From assembly GCA_029851415.1 (NCBI GenBank), contig CM056742.1, forward strand, positions 56,794,454 through 56,858,453: a stretch of DNA of 64,000 bases, in the 5' to 3' direction. The notes below the pieces were generated by a model that was not told the origin of the DNA, did no database searches, and saw nothing but the letters and a program-made list of their open reading frames with translations. Shown piece by piece: positions 25,916-37,889 of the stretch. Both the position numbers and the translations under genes were made by a program. This DNA comes from Eretmocerus hayati (taxonomy: Eukaryota; Arthropoda; Insecta; Hymenoptera; Aphelinidae). The first letter of the stretch is position 1. Each line of letters begins with the position of its first letter.

Positions 25916-26799
25916 TTCGGCGAAATATCGATCTTCAACCCCATTTCGCGTTCAAAAGCCCCCACCCCTGCCCCCTTTGTCTGAGACAAAATTAGATTAG
26001 CACATCTCCTAGCCCTGTCGATTACAAAGAGAATGCCGTTTGGCTCATCCCGATAGCTCGAAACAAATTTTGAAGCGATTTTTGGCCAGAGTTGGAATGT
26101 GACGACTATAGTGCGACGCCTTGTCCATATGACCATCACAGCGTCTATGTCGATATGAACAAAAATTTACATCTAAGTCGCTTACCCCCACTTGAGCTTA
26201 CTCTGCATGGTTGGGTCAAGAATCTGCCACCTAATATCGAATGCATCGTAACATCGTAACATGATACTCCAGATGAGCGACAGGAATTGTTGATTATCCT
26301 TCCTGAGAAAATTGAGGATAGATGAAGCAAGCAGAAGTTCTATTCGTAATGCATGCAAATATTTGGTGTGCGCGCGGGACCTGATGACGTGGCGGAGGCA
26401 GACGACCGGACCGACGAGCCGCGCAGCCGCGAGCTATGTTTTCTCAGATCGACGCGTCGTAGCTGGCCAACTCGCGAACTATTATCTGGCAACAATAGCG
26501 GACCCACCCCCACCACGAGAGTTGTTAGACCTGTGTATACGACCGTGCTGGAAAGGAACTCCGTTCCAAAAGCGAGGAAGGGGAGGGGAAGATATATGTA
26601 TCCGGTGAACGCAATACTTTCATTTGTGAGAGAACATAAGTATTGTGAAGTGAAGGAGGGAAGATTTTCTTTTTTCAGAAGGAACCTAGGGATGTAACGA
26701 TTTCGTTTCGAATATGATTGATTTCAATTGGAGATGAGTGAATGAAGTATCTGCCTCGATTGAGCATTCCGGACAGAGTCGAGTGAGTGACCAGTGATC
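25916..26799. repeat. Outer unique part of the right arm of element II
   Basis: 25916-26110 is inverted-homologous to about 16320-16120. 26230-26550 is inverted-homologous to 15480-15170, and 26430-26740 to 13500-13160. Mirror ORFs in these segments (with RSRELC(L/F)LRSTRR) are by-products of the repeat. Confidence 0.75.
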
Positions 26800-27570
26800 T
26801 TTCTCACGGTAAACTGTCCGAAGTCGAGACTTACGGGTAGTGCACGGGAATACGGGGAGATACAGGTGATCACCTTCATGCTCGAGAGGCTGAAATCGAG
26901 TTACACTGGTGGTGAACGGGTAGACGGGTGGATACGGGTGACCAGTCCTATGCTCATGAGGCCCAAACCGAGTCTTACGGGTGGTGTACGGGAAGACGAG
27001 TAGATACGGGTGATCTTTCTCATGGTAAACTGGCCGGAGTCGAGTCTTACGGGTAGTGCATGGGAATACGGGGAGCTACGGGTGATCACCTCCATGCTCG
27101 GAGGCCGACATCGAGTCACACGGATGGTGAACGGGTAGACGGATGGACACGGGTGGTCCCTCTCATAGTAAGCTGGCAAAGTCGAGTCTTATGGGTAGTG
27201 CACGGGAATACGGGGAGTTACGGGTGATCACCTTCATGCTCGGAGGCCGAAATCGAGTCACACGGGTGGTGAACGGATAGAAGGGTGGACACGGGTGATC
27301 CCCCTCATAGTAAGCTGGCTACGTCGAGTCTTACGGATGGTGAATGGGTAGACGGTTGGACACGGGTAATCCCTCTCATAGTAAGCTGGCAGAGTCAAGT
27401 CTTATGGGTAATGCACGGGAATACGGAGAGATACGGGTGATCACCTTCATGCTCGGGGGCCAAAATCGAGTCTCACGGGTAGTGAACGAGAAGACGGGTA
27501 GATACGGGTGATTACCCTCATGGCAAGCTGACCGAAATCGAGTCACACGGTATGTGAACGGGAGAACGGT
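26800..27570. repeat. ~72-bp minisatellite, right copy (~10 units, two alternating types)
   Basis: CGAGTCTTACGGGTAGTG and CGAGTCACACGGGTGGTG blocks alternate near 26824, 26897, 26969, 27038, 27112, 27183, 27253, 27324, 27391, 27468 and 27540. The basic period is ~72 bp and the dimer ~144 bp. G-rich CGGGTG motifs dominate. Confidence 0.85.
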
Positions 27571-28817
27571 AGACTCACCAGACCTATGGCGATCCTTTAT
27601 ATGAACGTCCCACGGGTAGAAACGGGAAAAGCTACGCCGACACTACATTAACGGGAAGCCACGGGAGGCGAGCTTGCATCGAAACGGGGACATTGCGGTT
27701 GTCTCCCGTGCCCTCCCGTTGAGCTTGCAGAGCTACAAAAAATAACACGGAAAGCTCACGGGCATGGACGTATATTACCTCATACCCGTTAATTTTACAC
27801 GGGTTCCCGTACGGAGCACTGCGTATAACCACTTTCTATCAGAGCGCATGATTTCGACGTGAAATGATCTCCTCTCTCAGAATATTTGATCAGATTTCAT
27901 CTTAGATTCGAGGTAACAACGATTTCTCAAGTTTTAGTGTCAAAATAGACTAATTTCATGTTTTGTTCCCATAGGTCACATTTGAGACTCGATCTGATGA
28001 AATATTCTGAACGATGAGATCATTCGACGTCGAAATCATGTGCCATGATATTCTCCCCATTGAATTTTGCACCAGAATAGAGCGAGAGAGGATGGAACAG
28101 GTGCCAGGCTCGGTATCTCCATAAGCAGACTGTGTAATACAAATTTTCCTCTCTAAGCTCGTAGCTCCGGCAGGAAGGGTCGTAGGGAAATTTTACAGGA
28201 AACCAAACTTGTAGATTCTCAGACGATCTACAACATCCCGTGAGAATTCTCACAATCGAATGAATTCCGTCAAAAATACAAGTGATTGATCAATGGATAA
28301 ATTTTTAGAAATTTCAACGTCGACTGAGACCAACCGAAACTACTTCTAAAATAATTAAAACACATAAATCGATAGATTCTTTTGTGGTCTCTAAGATGTT
28401 CTTTCCAAAATTCCTATACGACGAACTACATTGAAGATTTTGTTGGTTGACTGAGATTATTCATTATCCATTAATCTTGGAGGGTACTTTATTCCAAGTC
28501 ATCTGAAAATGTGAGGATGGTTGTGAATGTAAGGATTATATTCAAGCCATTCAAAAATGTAAGGATTTTGAGAATCTGAATATATCAGTATGATACAAGA
28601 ATTTTAAAACATTTTGAACAAATTTACTTGATCCATTACGTCAACATTGGATAGATGGAAATGTTCAAATTGTTGTATGAGGATTGAATGACAATAAACG
28701 TTATTAGGAACTTACGTTAGAGGGAGTAAATTGACACAGGGACACAAGTTGGGATGATGTTCTCAACCAGAAATATTCTTTATTATACCTTCTAACACAT
28801 TTCGAATCTCACATAAT

Positions 28818-28821
<4 letters not shown>
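27571..28821. other. Flank of element II; no gene seen
   Basis: 27577-27830 still contains CACGGG/CCCGT motifs related to the minisatellite and may hold the true right terminus (ending near CGGGTTCCCGTACGG at 27799-27813). Beyond that it is AT-rich DNA without ORFs or recognised repeats. Confidence 0.4.

Positions 28822-28852
<31 letters not shown>
28822..28852. repeat. (AT)n microsatellite
   Basis: Uninterrupted AT dinucleotides over about 31 bp. Confidence 0.95.
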
Positions 28853-28854
<2 letters not shown>

Positions 28855-29029
28855 TGTATGCATTGAATGCCGGAATGAATGCTTTTTGGTTGAATCTACA
28901 TATATGTGTTTTATTGAGTACAGCTCGATGAAGCTCCAAGACGATCATCTTGAGGATCGAAGGACGAAGTCCTTTCGAACTTAGGATGAAAGTCTGGTTT
29001 GACTATGCAACCTGGGTAACCTGTGTTCG

Positions 29030-29400
29030 TGGAGGCTGAAGTCCCTTTTCGTGCACCGGCACTTAGGTGATGGCGGAATTATTGACTCTTATCTGGAAAT
29101 GGGACTGTGCTGAAGTCCACACCTCATCTCTGGGTAAAACTCAACCACCAAAAATCCACTCGTGTGCCTAGGGTGGATGGGCTGAAGCCCCCATCTGTAC
29201 CTAAGCCACGTGGGGAAAACTATATAAAAAATTTTATACTCCCTATCGAATCTTATTTCGACATGCTGAAGTGCTGAAGTCCACTTGGTATGCGGAGATA
29301 AAATTTGATCCTATATTCGATCCGTACTTTTGCGTTGCGAGAGCTGAAGTCCTCTCGTATACGTCAGATATGACCGAATGAAGCAACCCCATCAATTCAC
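29030..29400. repeat. Degenerate ~70-85-bp repeat with GCTGAAGTCC core
   Basis: GCTGAAG(T/C)CC recurs at about 29035, 29109, 29181, 29273 (next to a partial duplicate GCTGAAGTG at 29265) and 29343, with variable sequence between. Confidence 0.6.
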
Positions 29401-30242
29401 ACATTCTGATCCTAATATCGATCCAAGAATATTACGTACACCTCTATCGAGGTACCCATCGCTTATGATAAATTTTGACCACTGGCTCTCTCCCGAGATC
29501 CAGAGCCTATTGGTCACTCACAGAAGATATTTCGTATCGTAACGCAGGGCTCAACTCGCACCCCAAATAGTTCTATTGTTCGGTTTGTCGAAAATTCGGA
29601 CTCCTTATTACAGCAGACTGATGGTACTCTAATTGACTCGGGGACCGCAAGTTTATGACTTCCATGGTCTACGGTCAGGTAGTCCCACCCATCGACGATT
29701 TGAAAGGTCCTGGCTGTAAAAGACAATAAAGGCCACACAATGGAGCCAGATCCCAATTTCTTCTAACTTCGCGACCTCGCCTTCCGTTCCTTTTTTCAAA
29801 ATCTGATATTGTGTTATCATTTTTGATGAAGAGTTTTTTCATGATTATTCTGTTCTTGAATCAAGTCTCCAACTTCAGTAGATGTCGAGATAACAAAAAC
29901 TCGATTATCTCCGAAAGTTATAAACTTCCCCGACCGATCTTTGTTGGAGGTTATTCATAAATGGAATATCTATCACCTCAATTTTTTGCAGTGCTTTCGA
30001 AGCTATAGCATACAAAAGTTGAGCTAATTCTGAAATAGGCCTTTCACCTGCGTTTTCTTGCATTCTGATAACGGCTACGGGCGCAGTTATCATCGGATCC
30101 ACCTCAACTAAATTTCAACATACCCGCAACTAGATGTGCATTGATGTTATCTAAGTTAGAAAGATTATACATCCCTTTTGGAGCCGATATCCCAAAAATT
30201 CTCGAGGAGACAATCTTTTTTAAGCCGATAGCAGGCCTATCT
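29401..30242. other. Unassigned DNA upstream of the BEL element
   Basis: No recognised gene. If the BEL 5' LTR originally extended upstream of 30243, its U3 would lie here, but I find no match to 40959-41641. Confidence 0.4.
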
Positions 30243-30481
30243 ATCTATCTTTTACTATTTGAATTTTGGCGTGCTACCGCCATTCTGCGCTCGCGCTGAA
30301 GCTGCGCGACGTCGCGTTTGTCGCCTTCCGTGGCTCTCGCCAGTTCTCGTCCATCGCTCGTCCGCACCACCTCGCCAACTAGCATGTAGCTATAGGCAAT
30401 AAATATCTCTTATTGTTTTTTTCACTTAGAAAAATGTGTTTGGGTGAAAATTATCTAAACCATCACTATCCGCGATAAACA
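30243..30481 (+). repeat. BEL 5' LTR (at least its 3' part)
   Basis: Matches 41642-41879 over its full length, from ATCTATCT to CGATAAACA, with about 10% differences. It contains GCAATAAATATC, a possible polyadenylation signal, and ends in CA. The similarity stops abruptly at the left, so either the LTR is only ~240 bp or one U3 has been replaced. Confidence 0.65.
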
Positions 30482-30484
30482 TTA

Positions 30485-30494
30485 TGGTCCTTCG
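30485..30494 (+). promoter_or_regulatory. Possible primer-binding site (tRNA-Tyr-like)
   Basis: TGGTCCTTCG lies three bases after the LTR end and complements the last ten bases of insect tRNA-Tyr including CCA, as I recall its acceptor stem. The match does not continue past the tenth base, so the assignment is tentative. Confidence 0.4.
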
Positions 30495-31809
30495 TGTGCT
30501 GGATCGGGATCAGTGTGTGGAATTGAAGTGGATACGAGCGGATTCGCATGACCACGAGGTGATGGTGTTCGGACGAAAGTCTCCAATGGTGACCAGCGGC
30601 GTCTTCTGCGAGGTCAACAGCAGCAGGTGCTAAGTTGCAATTTTGCCAGGAGTCGGGTATGTCTCCTCGATTGCTCGCTTGAGAGCAGTGGTCTACTGGC
30701 AGCAGCGCGGATTGGGGCAATCTACAAGTCCGGAGTGCAGGCTAACCTCATCATCGTCCATGAGGCCTCCAGCCGCCGCACCCCTTGGAGACGACGAGAA
30801 TGACCTGGGGGCTCAGGAGGGCTCTTGGGCAACGACGGAGTCATCGTGGGATTATTAGGCTAAGCTGTTCTTGATTGTTATTTCTGTTGCTATTTTTCTG
30901 AGTTTTGAGAAAATTCATGAATCTTGATCAGAATTCAGAGCACTCTTGCTCATGAATTGGGCATATTTTGCATGCGACGGTGCATTTAAAATTCAATTTG
31001 TGCCATTCAGATGAATATGATTCGTGTGTAAACTATAATTTGGATTTTCAGTGATGAGAACTTTTGGGCATATACTGCAATTATTGGCCTTTTACAGGGA
31101 GTTGTCCGTATGTGTGACCCGCGTTGGTGTGCGTGCTGCTCGGCGTTCGTGCTAGACATCTGTCAACACAGCTGGCCAGAGTCCCCGCAGCTGTTCATCA
31201 GCTTTGCACAGCGGAGCAACGCCAGTTAGCTGAGCGGGGATATCCCGTTCTCGCCAACCCGACGCTATCGTGACTCCATCTCTAGCTAGATCGTCGCATC
31301 CCAGCGCAGTGTTCCAGCACACCACGCGATCATCGTTCGTACGGCTACGACGTTGATCTTCGAGGTTTGAACTCGCAGTTTGAGTGACTTTTTCCTTTCA
31401 TTTATTCATGGATACATGAATTCTTCTGGTCGAGTACGATTAAGGTTAGGTTTTTGTGTTAAAGGGTACCCTTAATAAGTTTTTTGATTTCTCTAACCTC
31501 GAAAAATATCGTTTTCATGCTATTGCACATTGGGTTAGCCTTACATATGGCAATAGTGGGGAGGAATTTGTGGATAAGTGCTTTCATCAAATCTTTGACA
31601 CAGATTTGGAAAATTTTTCAGTTTTCTGAATTCGGTGTTGTCTCTATTCTGAGTTGAATTTTGGCATCTCTTCAAAGTTTCTGGTCAAATTTCCCAGCGT
31701 TTTGCGCTAGATTATCGCACAGGAATTTGAATTCAATTGTTTTCGGTCCGGGTTTCTAGTGTCGGCATTCTTTAGATCATTTCACGATGGTTTCGGATTT
31801 CGAGCGGAG
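30495..31809 (+). other. BEL leader / 5' untranslated region
   Basis: Long non-coding interval between the primer-binding site and gag. A 71-codon frame at 30643-30858 has no recognisable motif. Confidence 0.45.
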
Positions 31810-33130
31810 ATGGACGCTCTTTATCAACGCCAGTTGGATTTGCAACCAAAAATTGCTAACTCGTACATTAATTACAAGAAGTTGGGCCAGGAAAAATCAC
31901 AAAAGCAGCTGCTACGAGTAGATTTAATAATCTAGAAACTAGATTTCAAGCTTTGGGTGACAATTATAACAGAATCGTTGCTATGAAACCAAAGGGAGCG
32001 GGTCACGATTACTTCAAGAATAATTCTCCCGATTTAGTAGAAGAGTCGTACCTAGCTAACAAATCTGATTTTCAAAAAGCATTAGATACCTTCACGGACT
32101 TTGAACGGGTAGAGAGGAAAGCAAATGAGACTATGGCTCTAGGAAATCCGAATGAAGTTGATCCGGGGGAGTCTTATGCGCTTGTAGAGATTGATATTCC
32201 TGTATTTTCTTGGAAAATTAGTGCTTGGTCAAATTTTCGGGATCTATTCAAGTAATTAGTTCACCGTAGGAGTGGAATGGCTCCTGATATCTAGTTCTAT
32301 CATTCGAAGATCAAGTTATCGGGTGAAGCTTTGGATCAGATGAAGAATATCGAAATTTCGGGTGACAACTATCAAAAGGCTTGGCCGGATCTGTGCGAGT
32401 ATTACGAGAATAAAAGAAGGCTCGTTAACTTGTCGCTAGAGTCATATCATTCGTTGGAGCCTATGAAAAGTGATACTCATGCTGAGATGAAAAGACTTGA
32501 TTCTGTCTATGATGAGAGGAACGGCCGAATTGCGAGGCACCCTTTATTGAAGCTAGATTCCTCGACAGAGCTTCCCCAGACAATCAGAGTGATGGAAGCT
32601 CTGTCAAGAAATCTTGCTTCGATAAGGAATGCCTCGCAATTTGGCCGTTCCTCTCATCATATATTGAAACATAGCGAGGGTATAATTTCCATTAGACTTC
32701 ATTCTGGTTCATTCAACACTGTCAATTTTCTGGTAGGGCTTGGAGGTTTAACTAGGGGAAGCGGTGAGGACTTGTTCGTTTATTTCACTGATTCTGAATT
32801 GATTCAGTGACCAGGAAGGAATGAGAGGAGCATTTAGGGAAAACTAGTAATCCTGCTTCTATGGAACAATTAGAAAACTTTTCCAAAGATCAGCTGTCCA
32901 CTATGGAATCGATAGAGATTAGTCAAAAACCCCATGCTACTAGTCAACCAGCTGAGCCTTCGGGATCTGGTAAGACACCCTCGATGGCCACGGATACGGA
33001 TTCCGACCATCCAAAAAGAGTGTGTCCTAGTTGCTCAGCCAGTCATCATCTTTCCCAATGCGATTCTTTCCAGACAAGAAATATAGCTGATCGACGAGCT
33101 TTCGTAACGGGGGAACGGTTATGTTACCTC
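31810..33130 (+). pseudogene. BEL/Pao gag (DUF1759-like) with zinc finger, broken
   Basis: Gag begins at ATG 31810 (MDALYQRQLDLQPK). It shifts frame near 31905-31925 and continues as the 31953-32255 frame, which ends in a typical BEL gag motif (IDIPVFSWKISAWSNFRDLF). A stop near 32253 interrupts it. The 32331-32810 frame (GDNYQKAWPDLCEYYENKR) continues the capsid-like region. The 32861-33133 frame holds CPSCSASHHLSQC, a CX2CX4HX4C-type knuckle. Gag packages the RNA into virus-like particles in functional BEL elements. At least three disabling changes are present. Confidence 0.75.
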
Positions 33131-33571
33131 TAGTTCAGCAATCACAGTGTAAAAATCTGTAAGTCGACAAAAGTTTATCGCAAGTGTAACGGGAAACACC
33201 ATAGTTTCATTCATTCGGAATTGGAGAGGCCAGTCGAACCTCAAGGTAATGACAAAGGGGGCGATTCTGTCTCATCGGGGGATGAAAGAGTTCCGGGGAA
33301 CGGTGAAAATTCGCATGCTACCACTACCTCTTGTCTAACTTTGGTAAAAAGCTCGAGTTTCGTGCTTTTGCCAACGGCTGTCGTCAAGGTGATCTCATCA
33401 GACGGGTTTGAGTACTTCTTCACGGCTTCGATTGATCACTGTTCATAGTCTTCATTCATTTCGGAGGATGCTTGCCAAAAATTAGGGATTAAAAGGACGA
33501 AATCAAAGGTTCAAGTCAAGGGTGTTGGTGATCTCGTTACTCGGGCTTCTCGAGGTACAGCAAATTTCCTT
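33131..33571 (+). pseudogene. BEL aspartic protease remnant
   Basis: The frame 33221-33448 runs through SFVLLPTAVVKV, which matches the start of BEL proteases. The catalytic region, where a D(S/T/Q)G triad is expected, reads ASIDHCS followed by a stop. Sequence after the stop (GIKRTKSKVQVKGVGD) still looks like protease in the same neighbourhood. Catalysis is lost. Confidence 0.6.
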
Positions 33572-34562
33572 GTGCGACCCAGATTTTCCTCTGAATTGAG
33601 TTCTGACGTGCAAGTTTTCGTAATCGCTAAGGTATCTGGTTATAGAGTTTCTTTTGCTTTGGGTGTAGAAAGATGGGATCATCTCAAAGGGTTGCAATTA
33701 GCTGATCCTCACTTTTTCAAAACGCGATCGATTGATATGTTGCTCAGAGCCAAAATTTACGCTAAAATCATGCTCGATGGGATGAAAAAGGCTAAAATCG
33801 GTCCATCGAATCAACTTATCGCTACTAATACGGCTTTGGGTTGGTTTGTATCCTCTAGCATCGGTCAAAGTTCGGAATCTGCTGCTTCTTATTTTCATTT
33901 GATCGATGATCCAATGTTAAGTTCGAAACTTGAGAAATTTTGGAAGCAAGAAGAAATTGTCATGGCCAGTAAAAAGTTGACAGAAGATGATCGTGAATGC
34001 GAGGAACATTTCCAAGAGACCCATAGACCAGACTCAAATGGTAGATACGTTGTACGGTTACCGGTGAAACAAGATCTGATGGATAGTTTAAATCTCAATC
34101 TCGGAGATTCGTATAAATCAGCCTTTCAAACTCTCTATTCTATGGAACGGGAATTCACGAAAGATTTCAATTTTGGAGCTAAATACAAAAACTTTATGTT
34201 GGAGTATGAACAGCTTTCGCAAATGGGAAAAGCATCAAATTTGTCGGTCGAGGATGAAAATCGTGGCTACGTTCTTCCTCATCATGAAATTCTTCAAGGT
34301 TCTAAAAAATTACGGATGGTTTTCAATGGTTCGAACAAAATTCACGGTACGTCCTCAAATGATCTTCTCCACACTGGTGGGAATTTGCTCCCAGAGCTGA
34401 TTGATTTAATCTTAAAGTAGTGCCGTCATGAATTTGTGTTTGTAGCAGACATTGAGAGAATGTACAGGCGAATATTGGTAGATCCCTGAGATCAACATTT
34501 GCAGATGATTTCGTGGAGAGATAATCCTGATTTAGAAGTTTTGCTTTACTTACTCAGAACGG
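33572..34562 (+). pseudogene. BEL reverse transcriptase, N-terminal part
   Basis: The 282-codon frame runs from the protease-RT connection (GWFVSSSIGQ, DDRECEEHFQETHRPDSNGRY) to the RT fingers (YVLPHHEILQ, LRMVFNGSNKIHGTSSNDLL). After a stop at 34418 the palm continues as DIERMYRRILVDP, with one further stop before QHLQMI. It is then cut by the insertion at 34566. It joins in sense with 38219-38640 once the inserted element is ignored. RT copies element RNA into DNA in active relatives. Confidence 0.85.
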
Positions 34563-34565
34563 TTA
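34562..34565 (+). repeat. Target-site duplication GTTA (left)
   Basis: GTTA precedes the left LTR and recurs at 38215-38218 after the right LTR, a 4-bp duplication made when the nested element inserted into the BEL RT gene. Confidence 0.85.
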
Positions 34566-34888
34566 TGTGACGCCATAGGTGATTGCCCTTGTTGGTCAAT
34601 CACTCTGTCGTCGGTTCTGCAAGACCGATCGCCGATGCACACCTGGAGGAATGCATCACGCGATCACGTTTTGCTGACCTTTGCACTTTTACACTGTGCG
34701 ACACGCGACGAGTCGAGGGCATATAAGCCATGACTCGCGCGCGCCGCATCAGACCGCTCAGGAACCCCCATTTCGGGAGTGCCCATCACTCACTCTCAAT
34801 ACACACAGTTACCGTCAATTCATTCAATACATTTATTTCTACCATCTTTCGAGTCTATTCTTCCAGTCATCGACCACCCCACGTCACA
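34566..34888 (+). repeat. Left LTR of the nested element
   Basis: Begins TGTGACGCCATAGG and ends CCACGTCACA. GGGCATATAAGCC near 34719 is a likely TATA box with CATCAGACCGC about 25-30 bases downstream as initiator. Confidence 0.9.
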
Positions 34889-36211
34889 GTGGTGCTAGGT
34901 GTGGGGTGACTGAATGGAAAAATTTTTTCGCAACATCAACCGCGGGAAAGTCACGTTTGAGTGGAGGAGACGGTACAAGGAGTGTACATCCACCATCCTG
35001 CAGACGCTCTGAGAGAGGAGTGAACCAACCAGCCGGCCCAGCAACACCGGGCAGCACAAACAGCCAACAACATCAGGCAGAACTCTCCAGTTCCATCATC
35101 AAAAGAGAAAGAATTAAAGAGTGGCGGCACCAGCCTACAATCATTTAAGTCTCCGATGTACGAGATCATGCGCCAATCAACCTAACATCGAATCAACGTC
35201 ATCAGCATCGAACTTCGCATCATCATGTATAGGATCATCAAGGTACAGCGAAAACTTCAAACTGACTGAATATGAAACTCGAGTATCAAGTCAGTAGACT
35301 TCATTCATTATTTTATTGAGATGAATTAAAGACCTTGACTCATTGGGAACAAAGATACTAAACGTACATGGTCTGGTATATAAGTAATTACAGTATTGAT
35401 TCGCGCGGGAATAACTAATTGTAGATAGCTCAAAAGACGTTTATAGTACGGCTCTTGTTACGGGTGTGATGAATTGGGAAATAGATTGTTTAGGGAAAAC
35501 AGAGATACAAGTTAGTAGTTCGGACACTGAGGTCCATATTGTGCCGGGACTTCCTGTAAAACACATGCCACGATAGGTTGGGATTTTCTGACGAGGCACG
35601 GCGCTCAATAGACACAAATACGATAGTCCCTTCTGAATCTGATAAAGAACCCATTTACCCCCCGAGATACGAGCTGAATTCGAAGAAAAGTGAGCAATAA
35701 CGTTGAAAGATCTTGCCGAATCAGAAATACCAATGACCGCAGAAAAATTTCATGAGATATAATCCCACTTGAGTCTATGTCTGTAAGAATTGCATTGTTA
35801 TCATTGAAGGTATTGTCTGCGTATGCAGAATTGTTGACGCAAAAATAGTATAATCCTTGAATGCGAGGGATCAGAATAACGCGAGAGTCTACTGAAACGA
35901 TCAAAATGACGAATTTTGGTAAAATTGATGGAGCGTTCCAAACGCTACCACCGATTTTTGCTAGCAGTTTTGACAGGGCAAGACAAATTACGGAAATAAA
36001 GTTAGACCAATTATCAAAGAAATTAGAGGGAAAGTCGGGAAACCCTAGAAAATAGGAATTCAGCTTCGATGGAATCAAAAGCCTATGGGGTACCGTTTTT
36101 GAGCCCAATAACCCCATTTCCGGATCCAAAATCAAAAGCCTATGGGGTACCGTTTTCAAGCCCGATAATCCCACTCCCGGAGCCAAGAATATTGAATTAG
36201 AATCAAGAATC
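34889..36211 (+). other. Interior of the nested element, left part
   Basis: No intact protein. The plus-strand segment around 35422-35575 reads as a plausible broken protein (for example EIQVSSSDTEVHIVPGLPVK), followed by a further coding-like stretch with several stops to about 35760. This may be a retroviral-type polyprotein remnant, but I cannot assign a domain. A short direct duplication (AAAAGCCTATGGGGTACCG) occurs at 36080 and 36131. Confidence 0.4.
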
Positions 36212-36745
36212 TTGAATTTTTACACAGAGAATATTGAAGTAGATAGACCAGAGTCAGTAACCCATATCTGCTTGAAATCCGAAGAGTCATATGGAATAGC
36301 TACTTGCAGCAAGGTCATCACCCCGAGGCGAGGAATCGCGTTACAAATACCGCAACCTGGAATCTGCGAGTCAGCACCGCGCATACATTCGAAACTTGGC
36401 ATCATGATACATGCAAGCAACGCGCGCAAACAACGAGTTAGGCAGAAAAAAGTGAGAAAAATATCAGGCAAAATCGTTTCATGGAAAACGGTCGAAAAAG
36501 ATTCCAAAGAGTCAAATGTGTTGAATAACCCCGGAGTAGAGACGGTCAATGACCGAGTGCACAAGTTTGGAGCACAATTATCCGCAGAGTACATCGCGAA
36601 GAGCAAATACTTTAGTTTAGTATTGAAAGCCAGGCCGCCTCGCGAGAAGCCACCCTGGATACTTTATTCTAGAGAGGGAACTTCCACCTTTCCTCTAAAT
36701 TGCAAGGGAGCGACGCGAGATAGTCAAAATGTCTCATATAGTTAG
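36212..36745 (+). CDS. Unknown 177-aa ORF in the nested element
   Basis: ATG-initiated frame. The middle is basic (SNARKQRVRQKKVRKISGK) and the C-terminal half is mixed hydrophilic. No zinc finger, protease or RT motif is visible. Its length stands out in AT-rich DNA, but the opposite strand is also open for 128 codons. It could be a gag remnant or chance. Confidence 0.3.
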   Translation: MNFYTENIEVDRPESVTHICLKSEESYGIATCSKVITPRRGIALQIPQPGICESAPRIHSKLGIMIHASNARKQRVRQKKVRKISGKIVSWKTVEKDSKESNVLNNPGVETVNDRVHKFGAQLSAEYIAKSKYFSLVLKARPPREKPPWILYSREGTSTFPLNCKGATRDSQNVSYS

Positions 36746-36904
36746 AGAATGAGTGGAACATAGGGGTAATTCATGTTAAAAATATCATAAAATTTTCCCG
36801 GTCCTCACACGTGAGTCACGTGATAATTTTATGAATACTAGCGCTAAGTTATATATGAAATTATAAGTCTTATTATATAAGGTCGATGAAATCCCATCTT
36901 TGGT

Positions 36905-37560
36905 TAATCTGCATTATTAGTCAAGAGTCCACGTGAGCTCGCGAAAATTTTCAAATGACCAAATTCTTCAAGAGGATATTAGTCAAGAGTCCACGTGAGC
37001 CCGCGGAAATTATCAAATGACTAATTTCACACCATGAGAGTCCAAAAATTCTGACCATCATCCAAACTTTTTTCAATCCACGAAGTTGACAGAGATCAGT
37101 ATTAGATATTGACGAAGGTATGGTGATATACTGCAGAAATATTGAGTGAATACAATGAGGATCTTGTATAAATTACTTGAAGTATCGTAGGAATATGGGA
37201 TGTATATTGATAAAGATATTACAGAAATATTGGATCAACTCTGATGAAAATACTGTCAAAATATTGTAGGAATAAGATAGAAGCATTGGATGAGTATCGT
37301 CCAAAATATTGTAGAATATCGTAGTAGTATTGATAAGTATTCAGAAAAATATTGTAAAATGTCGTAGAAAAATATTGGAAATTGTCAGTGGAAGATTGTT
37401 AAAAACATTAAGAAAATATTGTAACAAGGTTTCGAGAAATATTGTCAAAATCATTGTAAAATATTATAAGAGTCATTGAAATATTGATATAAGATCGAGA
37501 ATCGATAAGAGATCGGTTGAATATATGGTTAGAATATCACACGAAAATACTGTCGGGGAA
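36905..37560. repeat. 61-bp duplication and degenerate AT-rich repeats
   Basis: TCAAGAGTCCACGTGAGC occurs at 36919 and 36980 (61 bp apart). From about 37100 to 37560, variants of ATATTGTA(G/A)AA(A/T)AT and ATCGTAG recur every ~20-40 bp, an internally repetitive AT-rich filler. Confidence 0.6.
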
Positions 37561-37889
37561 TTGAGAAGATGCTGTAGAAATCTCAGAAATATCATACAGA
37601 ACAAAATCAAAAATACTCTGTTCCAGGATTTTACAGGTGTTGAAGGAAAATATTCTTCCAGAAGAACACAGAACTGAGGTCAATTGAAGCACTTGAAACT
37701 TGGAACTATTGAAATGGACCAGAAAACGATAACGAATGCGAGAGAAATAACGATATGATATGTTGACAAGAACTGGAAGAAACTATGAAAGCCCCATGAT
37801 AAACCTATGTGAAATCTCATGTGGAACATCATACATTCACACAAAACACGAAGGGCTTGTCGAGGACGACAAGATCCCGGCCTCACACG

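Larger units (their letters stand above)
15160..27570. mobile_element. Foldback-like element II (long palindrome with satellite arms)
   Basis: The left arm, about 15160-20295, is inverted relative to the right arm, about 23028-26560, with the match extending to about 27570 through 12400-13500. A 2.7-kb loop (20296-23027) separates them. Inner borders are CATTCGAATGGGC and GCCCATTCGAATG. The inner arms are built of a higher-order satellite and the outer arms end in a 72-bp minisatellite. The left satellite block is about 1.1 kb longer, equal to two 536-bp units. The loop encodes a small acidic protein and no recognisable transposase. The architecture resembles Drosophila Foldback/Galileo elements; superfamily membership is inference. 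Confidence 0.6.

Noticed and set aside
30643..30858. 71-codon ORF in the BEL leader as a gene
   Set aside because: No motif; sits in the expected 5' untranslated region.
35605..36186. 193-codon minus-strand ORF in the nested element
   Set aside because: The plus strand of the same interval carries the coding-like text and direct repeats; the minus frame has no motif and includes translated direct repeats.
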